Source of the DNA: Parachlamydiales bacterium
GTDB taxonomy: Bacteria > Chlamydiota > Chlamydiia > Chlamydiales > Simkaniaceae
Assembly: GCA_030641465.1 (NCBI GenBank)
Contig: DAOWHK010000195.1
Span: 1-6,365, forward strand
Length of the DNA: 6,365 nucleotides
Direction of reading: 5' to 3'
A model generated the notes under the pieces. The model made no database searches, was not told the DNA's origin, and saw only the letters and a list, made by a program, of their open reading frames with translations. Numbering within the stretch: the first letter of the stretch is position 1; the number at the start of each line of letters is the position of its first letter. Positions 1 to 4,880 of the stretch are shown one piece after another. The position numbers and the translations under genes are program-made.

Positions 1-1139
1 ATGCTTTCTCTCCCTTACCGACTGAAGCTCAACAACATATATTTAGATACGTGGGAAATCCCGCAGTTACAAGCCTGGTGTCTAAGTCGTGGCAAGCACA
101 AACAAGTGCAGTAGCAAATAGTGAACTTCAGCACGTTTTTCACCATCTAAACCCAGGACAACCCTTTAATCCAGCTGCAAATTTATCGGCTATTAAAGAA
201 CTTTATAAGCAAACGCTTCAGTCAGTTCCTCAAGATATAGCACCTCACTTACCGCGCGTCTCACTTGAGCGCTTTTTAGAAGCGGAAAAAGCAATCAAAA
301 TTCGGGACACTTTAACCCTCTGGAGTCGTCTACCAGGAGGTAAGGATTACGTAAATCAGCAAAACTTTGATGGATCATCTTTAGAAGGGATTAGAGCGCA
401 GCTTAGGGCTTGGATTGAGCAAAATCCTGATGCGCAAGCTATTACTGAGCTTTCTTTAAGGGATTCAAACCTTCGATATTTACCTCCCGAAATCGGGCAG
501 CTTACTAATTTACAAGAGTTATATCTCATGCAGAATCAGCTAACAGAGCTTCCCCCCGAAATCGGGCAGCTTACGGATTTACGTGAGTTAGGTCTCTCTC
601 AGAATCAGCTAACAGAGCTTCCCCCCGAAATCGGGAAGCTTTCGCATTTACAAAAGTTATATCTCAATAATAATCAGCTAACAGCTCTTCTCCCCGAAAT
701 CGGACAGCTTACGCATTTACAATGGTTATATCTCGGTCGTAATCAGTTAACAGAGCTTCCCCCCGAAATCGGGCAGCTTACGCATTTACAAACGTTAGGT
801 CTCTATAATAATCAGCTAACAGCGATTCCCCCCGAAATCGGCCAGCTTACGAATTTAGAAGGGTTACATCTCCATCAGAATCAACTAACAGCGCTTCCTG
901 AGACACTCTCGAACAGCAATGTGAGAATACGCCTTTCACAGGTGTATTCTCACATTAAAGCTTCTCTAGTTTACGAATTTTTTCAGCTTAGTCCTGATCA
1001 AAAAAATGCTGTTTATGGACGCATTTACCACTTAGCTATAAACGCTGGAGTAAATATTGAGTCCTGGGATACTCAATATGGTGAGAACCACGTGTTTGAC
1101 TCAGAGGAAAGGCTTGTAGCAGCTATGAATGAGTTGTAA
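1..1139 (+). CDS. F-box/leucine-rich-repeat protein, copy 1 (5' end outside window)
   Basis: Probable secreted host-interaction protein; the role is inferred from architecture. The frame is open from base 3 (bases 1-2 finish an upstream codon) and gives 378 visible residues. The first in-window start codon, GTG at 51, is not the true start: bases 3-50 encode the front half of the F-box (AFSPLPTEAQQHIFRY) and align without gaps to residues 9-24 of the paralogue downstream, so about 8 residues are missing. Order: F-box-like motif (visible residues 1-35), a linker with a conserved helical stretch (FLEAEKAIKIRDTLTLWSRL), six 23-residue LRRs starting at visible residue 157 plus a partial seventh, then a C-terminal domain ending in HVFDSEERLVAAMNEL. 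In eukaryotes F-box proteins bind Skp1 and use LRRs to choose ubiquitination substrates; bacterial versions are usually injected effectors. No export signal is visible because the N-terminus is cut off. No convincing terminator follows. Confidence 0.88.
   Translation, partial: AFSPLPTEAQQHIFRYVGNPAVTSLVSKSWQAQTSAVANSELQHVFHHLNPGQPFNPAANLSAIKELYKQTLQSVPQDIAPHLPRVSLERFLEAEKAIKIRDTLTLWSRLPGGKDYVNQQNFDGSSLEGIRAQLRAWIEQNPDAQAITELSLRDSNLRYLPPEIGQLTNLQELYLMQNQLTELPPEIGQLTDLRELGLSQNQLTELPPEIGKLSHLQKLYLNNNQLTALLPEIGQLTHLQWLYLGRNQLTELPPEIGQLTHLQTLGLYNNQLTAIPPEIGQLTNLEGLHLHQNQLTALPETLSNSNVRIRLSQVYSHIKASLVYEFFQLSPDQKNAVYGRIYHLAINAGVNIESWDTQYGENHVFDSEERLVAAMNEL
471..911 (+). repeat. LRR-coding array of copy 1 (6 x 69 bp plus a partial unit)
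   Basis: Six consecutive 69-bp units start at 471, 540, 609, 678, 747 and 816, followed by a partial unit ending in LPETL. The consensus is LTELPPEIGQLTNLQ, then xLxLxxNQ, the 23-residue LRR type. The backbone DNA is nearly constant from unit to unit. Changes cluster in the codons around the xLxLxx strand, which read YLMQ, GLSQ, YLNN, YLGR, GLYN and HLHQ in order. Confidence 0.92.
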
Positions 1140-1204
1140 TCACTTAGCTCTTTTCCTTTTTAAGGAGTTAGTAACTATTTTTCTTTTACCTAGCAACACT
1201 TAAT

Positions 1205-1222
1205 TAATTATTTTAATAATTA
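1205..1222. repeat. AT-only inverted repeat in the intergenic gap
   Basis: TAATTATT and AATAATTA flank a 2-base centre, giving an 18-base near-palindrome. An 8-base palindrome, ACAATTGT, follows at 1222-1229. Both lie just upstream of the likely promoter of the second LRR gene and could be an operator or simply AT-rich DNA. The base composition makes chance palindromes likely. Confidence 0.3.
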
Positions 1223-1228
1223 CAATTG

Positions 1229-1257
1229 TTTAATTTAATTAATATATTTGTTATAAT
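1229..1257 (+). promoter_or_regulatory. Likely sigma-70-type promoter of LRR gene copy 2
   Basis: A perfect -10 hexamer TATAAT lies at 1252-1257, with a weak -35 (TTTAAT, 1229-1234) 17 bases upstream, in a very AT-rich stretch. Transcription would start near 1264 and leave a leader of about 25 bases. A modest ribosome-binding site, AAAGG at 1277-1281, sits 7 bases before the ATG. A separate promoter means the two LRR genes need not be one operon. Confidence 0.55.
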
Positions 1258-1288
1258 TTGATTATTAAAACCTAAAAAAGGTAATTAA

Positions 1289-2470
1289 ATGACTAATCCA
1301 ACTGAATTAAATGCTTTTTCAACCTTACCGGCTGAAGCTCAACAACATATACTTAGATACGTGGGAAATCCCGCAGTTACAAGCAGGGTGTCAAGAGCGT
1401 GGCAAGCGCAAACACAAGCAGCAGTAAATAGTGAACTTCTGCAGGTATTTCAGTATCTAAACCCGGGCCAACCCTTTAATCCAGCTGTAGATTTATCGGC
1501 TATTACAGAGATTTATAGGCAGACGCTTCAGCTAGCTCCTGCAAATACAGCTCCTCATTTACCGCACCTCTCATTTGAGCGATTTTTAGAAGCGGAAAAG
1601 GCAATCAAAATTCGAGACACTTTAACCCTCTGGAGTCGTCTACCAGGAGGTCAGGATTACATAGGCCGTCAAAACTTTGATGGATCATCTTTAGAAGGGA
1701 TTAGAGAGCATCTTCAAAGTTGGATTGAGCAAAATCCTGATGCGCGAGCTATTACTAGGCTTATTTTAAATAATTCAAACCTTCGATATTTACCTCCCGA
1801 AATCGGGCAGCTTACGCATTTACAAATGTTAAATCTCTCTGAGAATCAGCTAACCGAGCTTCCCCCTGAAATCGGTCTACTTACGAATTTACAAACGTTA
1901 TATCTCATTCGTAATCAGCTAACAGAGCTTCCCCCCGAAATCGGGCTGCTTACGAATTTACAAATGTTAAATCTCTATCGTAATCAGCTAACAGCGCTTT
2001 CCCGCGAAATCGGTCAACTTAGGAATTTACAGAAGTTAATTCTCTCTGAGAATCAGCTAACCGAGCTTCCCTCCGAAATCGGGCAGCTTACGAATTTACA
2101 AGAGTTATATCTCACTCAGAATCAGCTAACAGAGCTTCCCCCCGCAATCGGTCTGCTTACGAATTTACAACAGTTACATCTCTATCGGAATCAGCTAACA
2201 GAGCTTCCCGAGACATTAGAATACAGCCGGTTACAAATAAGCCTCTCCCAAGGGGGCAATTGCGGCAATGTCGTCTATAATTTCGTTAGTGCTGCTACAG
2301 CTTACAGATTTTTTCAGCTTAATGCTGAGCAAAAAAATGCTGTTTATGGAGGCATTTACCACTTAGCTATAAACGCTGGGGAAAATATTGAGTCCTGGGA
2401 TAGTCAGTATGGCGAGTATCATGTGTTTGACCACGAGGAAAGGCTTGTTGCAGCTATGAGTGAGTTGTAA
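1289..2470 (+). CDS. F-box/leucine-rich-repeat protein, copy 2 (complete)
   Basis: Full-length 393-residue paralogue of the gene upstream, with ATG at 1289. The F-box-like motif is at about residues 9-42 (LPAEAQQHILRYVGNP, then VSRAWQAQ). A helical linker covers about 45-160. Six 23-residue LRRs begin at residue 165 with a partial seventh, and a C-terminal domain (about 345-393) contains QKNAVYGGIYHLAINAG and HVFDHEERLVAAM. There is no signal peptide or membrane segment, as expected for a type III-type effector or a cytosolic protein. F-box plus LRR resembles eukaryotic FBXL substrate adaptors of SCF ubiquitin ligases, so the inferred role is to recruit host Skp1-Cullin machinery to a target bound by the LRRs. 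Alignment with copy 1 is gap-free through the LRRs; the 7 extra residues lie just after them (around GGNCGNVVYNF). Function is inferred from architecture only. Confidence 0.93.
   Translation: MTNPTELNAFSTLPAEAQQHILRYVGNPAVTSRVSRAWQAQTQAAVNSELLQVFQYLNPGQPFNPAVDLSAITEIYRQTLQLAPANTAPHLPHLSFERFLEAEKAIKIRDTLTLWSRLPGGQDYIGRQNFDGSSLEGIREHLQSWIEQNPDARAITRLILNNSNLRYLPPEIGQLTHLQMLNLSENQLTELPPEIGLLTNLQTLYLIRNQLTELPPEIGLLTNLQMLNLYRNQLTALSREIGQLRNLQKLILSENQLTELPSEIGQLTNLQELYLTQNQLTELPPAIGLLTNLQQLHLYRNQLTELPETLEYSRLQISLSQGGNCGNVVYNFVSAATAYRFFQLNAEQKNAVYGGIYHLAINAGENIESWDSQYGEYHVFDHEERLVAAMSEL
1781..2220 (+). repeat. LRR-coding array of copy 2 (6 x 69 bp plus a partial unit)
   Basis: Units start at 1781, 1850, 1919, 1988, 2057 and 2126, then a partial unit through LTELPETL. 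The variable strand positions read NLSE, YLIR, NLYR, ILSE, YLTQ and HLYR. Units 1/4, 2/5 and 3/6 resemble each other, which suggests a 207-bp (three-unit) higher-order repeat. Unit 4 has SRE in place of the usual PPE, and unit 6 has PPA. Confidence 0.92.
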
Positions 2471-2519
2471 TCATTTAGCTCTACACCTTGTAAACAATTT
2501 CGTGTTGGTTTCAAATAAG

Positions 2520-2537
2520 ATGGTCATAACCATGACC
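2520..2537. other. Small hairpin between convergent LRR copy 2 and ddl genes
   Basis: GGTCAT (2522-2527) and ATGACC (2532-2537) form a 6-bp stem with a 4-base loop. An overlapping alternative pairs ATGGT with ACCAT (2520-2533). The site lies in the 118-base gap between two converging genes, where a shared terminator would be expected. Neither strand has a proper T-run after it, so intrinsic termination is uncertain. Nothing else was recognised in this gap. Confidence 0.3.
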
Positions 2538-2588
2538 GAAGGCAAATACTAAAAAGATGGCTTCAATATGCAAATGATTGGGAGCAAA

Positions 2589-3689
2589 TTAGTTCACAAT
2601 CATGGGTTTAAAGAGTAGCTTCCTTTCTTTTTGGAATCGCTCCATTGCTAAATTCACAAGATAATCAATTAGCTCAGGGTAAGGAATTCCACTGATTTCC
2701 CAAAGTTTTGGATAGAGACTAATCGATGTAAAACCTGGAATCGTATTGACCTCGTTAATGATTAGCTGCCCATTTTGTTTTAGAAAAAAATCAACTCTTG
2801 CCATCCCTTCACAGCAAAGCGTTTGAAAAGCTGCGATGGATAGTGCTTGCAGCTCTTGAATCATTTCTTGATCAAGCTTTGCTGGCGTCTCTAAAGTTGC
2901 CCCGTCTTCTAAAACATTTTTCGCATCATAGGAATAAAATTCGCAGTTTGGAATAATTTCTCCAGGAAGCGAAGCTATCGGCTCCTCATTTCCTAGAACC
3001 GAGCACTCTAGCTCTCTTCCAAAAACTTTTTCCTCAATAAGGATTTTTCTATCAAATTGAAAAGCTGTACGCACTGCATCTTCGAGCTCCTCTCTCTCCT
3101 CAACTTTTGTCATGCCAATAGAAGAGCCTTGATTTGCAGGTTTGACAAAAAGAGGGAGTCCAAGCGTATCAATAATGTACTGCTCATCTATAGGATCACA
3201 GTCTCTAAACGTCAAAAACTTTGCAGTAGGAAGCTTTGCCTCTTTCAGCAAACGTTTCGTGACGTCCTTGTCCATCGCAATAGAGGAACTTAATACAGAA
3301 GGTCCAACAAATGGGATCTCTGCAATTTTTAGTAACCCCTGCGTGGCCCCATCTTCGCCCAAAGTTCCGTGCAGAGATGGAAATACGACATCTACGATCT
3401 TTTGTAGACTTTGAGGAGAAAACTGCTTTAGTTCAAAGTCTATCTCGCAAGTTTCATAGATACTTGGGATGAAACTTGGCAAAGTTACGTCTTTAATATC
3501 ATGAAAAAAGTCTTCATTACTAAGAATGTGGAAATTTCCCTCTTTATCAATCGCAATCGGTACGATTTCGTACTTATCCCGATCTGCATGTTCGACGACC
3601 CATCTCGCAGATTGAATAGAGATTTCATGTTCTGCAGATTTTCCTCCAAAAAGGACTCCGAGTCGAATTTTTTTTAGTTTTTTCATCAT
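2589..3689 (-). CDS. ddl: D-alanine--D-alanine ligase
   Basis: ATP-grasp enzyme of 366 residues that joins two D-alanines in the cytoplasm to make the D-Ala-D-Ala end of the peptidoglycan stem peptide; length is normal. Visible family motifs, with E. coli DdlB equivalents in brackets: GGKSAEHEIS with E20 (E15); FPSLHGTLGEDG at 103-114; DK at 140-141 (K97); KPANQGSSIG at 183-192 with K183 and S189 (K144, S150); RVD at 298-300 (R255, D257); NEVNTIPGF with E313 and N315 (E270, N272); SLYPKL with S324 (S281). The omega loop reads FYSYDAKN, so the usual Lys-Tyr pair (K215-Y216) is K257-N258. Two adjacent ATGs begin the gene and no Shine-Dalgarno site is evident before either. It is a single-domain protein, unlike the MurC-Ddl fusion of Chlamydia, and no other cell-wall gene is in the window. 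Identity is secure; strict D-Ala specificity is not. Confidence 0.96.
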   Translation of the reverse strand: MMKKLKKIRLGVLFGGKSAEHEISIQSARWVVEHADRDKYEIVPIAIDKEGNFHILSNEDFFHDIKDVTLPSFIPSIYETCEIDFELKQFSPQSLQKIVDVVFPSLHGTLGEDGATQGLLKIAEIPFVGPSVLSSSIAMDKDVTKRLLKEAKLPTAKFLTFRDCDPIDEQYIIDTLGLPLFVKPANQGSSIGMTKVEEREELEDAVRTAFQFDRKILIEEKVFGRELECSVLGNEEPIASLPGEIIPNCEFYSYDAKNVLEDGATLETPAKLDQEMIQELQALSIAAFQTLCCEGMARVDFFLKQNGQLIINEVNTIPGFTSISLYPKLWEISGIPYPELIDYLVNLAMERFQKERKLLFKPMIVN

Positions 3690-3697
3690 AATTCAAA

Positions 3698-3727
3698 ATA
3701 ATACATCCAATCTAAACATCGAGTAAA
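3698..3727 (-). promoter_or_regulatory. Possible ddl promoter
   Basis: On the - strand TTTACT (3727-3722) is followed after 18 bases by TATTAT (3703-3698), matching the -35 and -10 consensus at 4 and 5 of 6 positions. The -10 is only 8 bases before the ATG at 3689, so the transcript would be nearly leaderless, which fits the lack of a ribosome-binding site. The AT-rich setting makes chance matches easy. Confidence 0.33.
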
Positions 3728-3777
3728 GAAAATTATTTTTGTCCCTTGAAAACCTTCCTCCATGGTAATCTAGTAGT

Positions 3778-4851
3778 ATGATTATTTACTCTTCTACCTA
3801 CCTTGCATTCATTAAGCAGTTAGAAGCGCTTACTAAACATATTCTTCAAAAAGAAATGTCTCTTAGAACAAGAGGCGATCGTTTTTACTTTGGAAATTTC
3901 TCTTACCCTTTGCGCATTATTATTTTTGATGATCCTGGAATGCTTGGATATTTTCATGCAAATTTTTTAGAAATTGGAATTAATAAAATAATGATCACTG
4001 AAGATCCAAATTCCTTAAGCGATCTCATCAAGCACGAACTTGCTCACTATATGGTCTATATTAAATTTGGCAAAGAAGCAAAAGATCATGGAGTAGAATT
4101 TCGCACTATTTGCAAAAATTACGGATGGGGACCGTCTGTATATCAAGCAAAGATGCCTCTTCAAATGGAGACTCCCCTCGATGAAAAAACAGATAGCATC
4201 CTTTCAAAAGTCAAAAAACTTCTTGCACTATCTGCAAGCTCAAATGCACATGAGTCGCAAGCGGCAACGCTTAAAGTAAACGCGCTTCTTGAAAAGTACA
4301 ATTTAGAAAACATTTCCCAAAATACCGACTCTCAAGATGAAATGCATCTTTTGCGCACACTCGAGATTCCCAAAACAAATGCCAAAATCCAAACGATTGC
4401 TTTAATTGCACGGACCTTTTTTGTATTTCCAGTAATGAACCGAGGAAAAAACTCTGTATATTTAGAGCTATTTGGAAATTTTACCAATGTAAAAATTGCA
4501 GATTATGTAGTCCAATTTTTAAATGAGGAAATGGAGCGTCTTTGGATAGAAAATCAAAAGGCAAATCCCGGCCTTAAAGGCCTTAGCAGTAAAAATTCCT
4601 TTTTTCGAGGTCTTGGGAGTGGGTTTTTAAGTAAACAGAAGCAAACCGCTCAATCAAAGAGTACCTCTCTTGTGATAGAAAAATCCTTAGAGCGCCATGT
4701 AAATCTTTTCCTTCCAAAACTTTCTAAATCCGTTTCTAGTTATAAACATTGCGATAAAGGCTCAAAACTTGGAGCTAAAGCTGGAAAAAACTTACATATT
4801 CACCCTGCTGTATCAAATAATACAAAAGAAAAAAGGCGACTTCAATATTGA
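3778..4851 (+). CDS. SprT-like zinc metallopeptidase domain fused to a DUF2786 region
   Basis: A 357-residue soluble protein. Residues 1-125 resemble the SprT-like fold: an N-terminal helix, a strand region (GINKIMI), the zinc motif HELAH at 86-90 with catalytic Glu87, and a third likely ligand, His104, in DHGVEFRTIC. Residues about 137-178 match DUF2786 (ILSKVKKLLALSAS, then HESQAATLKVNALLEKYNL). Residues about 190-345 look like the domain that usually follows DUF2786, including FFRGLGSGFL and the closing LGAKAGKNLHIHPAV. No CxxC zinc ribbon, as found at the C-terminus of classical SprT, is present. SprT/Spartan relatives act on DNA-bound proteins; the substrate here is unknown and DUF2786 has no assigned role. 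ATG 3778 is the first start after an in-frame TAA at 3766, and it lacks a clear Shine-Dalgarno site. The gene is divergent from ddl and convergent with the repeat protein gene. The last codons overlap a terminator hairpin. Confidence 0.87.
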   Translation: MIIYSSTYLAFIKQLEALTKHILQKEMSLRTRGDRFYFGNFSYPLRIIIFDDPGMLGYFHANFLEIGINKIMITEDPNSLSDLIKHELAHYMVYIKFGKEAKDHGVEFRTICKNYGWGPSVYQAKMPLQMETPLDEKTDSILSKVKKLLALSASSNAHESQAATLKVNALLEKYNLENISQNTDSQDEMHLLRTLEIPKTNAKIQTIALIARTFFVFPVMNRGKNSVYLELFGNFTNVKIADYVVQFLNEEMERLWIENQKANPGLKGLSSKNSFFRGLGSGFLSKQKQTAQSKSTSLVIEKSLERHVNLFLPKLSKSVSSYKHCDKGSKLGAKAGKNLHIHPAVSNNTKEKRRLQY

Positions 4852-4861
4852 AATCGCCTTT
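4825..4861 (-). terminator. Intrinsic terminator of the repeat protein gene, possibly bidirectional
   Basis: AAAGGCGA (4832-4839) and TCGCCTTT (4854-4861) bracket the perfect 12-base palindrome TTCAATATTGAA (4841-4852). A single C/A mismatch separates them, giving a long hairpin with a GC-rich base. On the - strand the stem is followed by six Ts, then C and four more Ts, a classic intrinsic terminator 20 bases after the stop of the - strand gene. On the + strand only three Ts follow, so termination there should be weaker. The hairpin contains the TGA stop (4849-4851) and the last codons of the SprT-like gene. Confidence 0.85.
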
Positions 4862-4880
4862 GACCTAAAAAGCTTGAAAA

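Noticed and set aside
1..60. ATG at base 1 or GTG at 51 as the start of the first LRR gene
   Set aside because: The ATG at 1 is out of frame with the LRR gene. The GTG at 51 would cut the F-box in half, while bases 3-50 align codon for codon with the paralogue, so the real start lies left of the window.
1154..1166. TCCTT/AAGGA stem after the first LRR gene as a terminator
   Set aside because: The stem is only 5 bp, A/T-heavy, with a 3-base loop and no adjacent T-run, too weak to call.
2519..2611. Open stretch in the LRR-ddl gap (reads RRQILKRWLQYANDWEQISSQ) that looked like a decayed transposase or phage gene end
   Set aside because: About 30 codons with no start codon, no recognisable motif and overlap with the end of ddl. 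There are no terminal inverted repeats or target duplications nearby.
3057..3414. Two + strand open frames opposite ddl
   Set aside because: They lie wholly within the well-conserved ddl gene on the other strand, have no ribosome-binding site and read as low-complexity antisense.
3757..3761. GGAGG on the - strand as a ribosome-binding site
   Set aside because: No start codon lies within a usable distance downstream on that strand; ddl begins about 70 bases further on.
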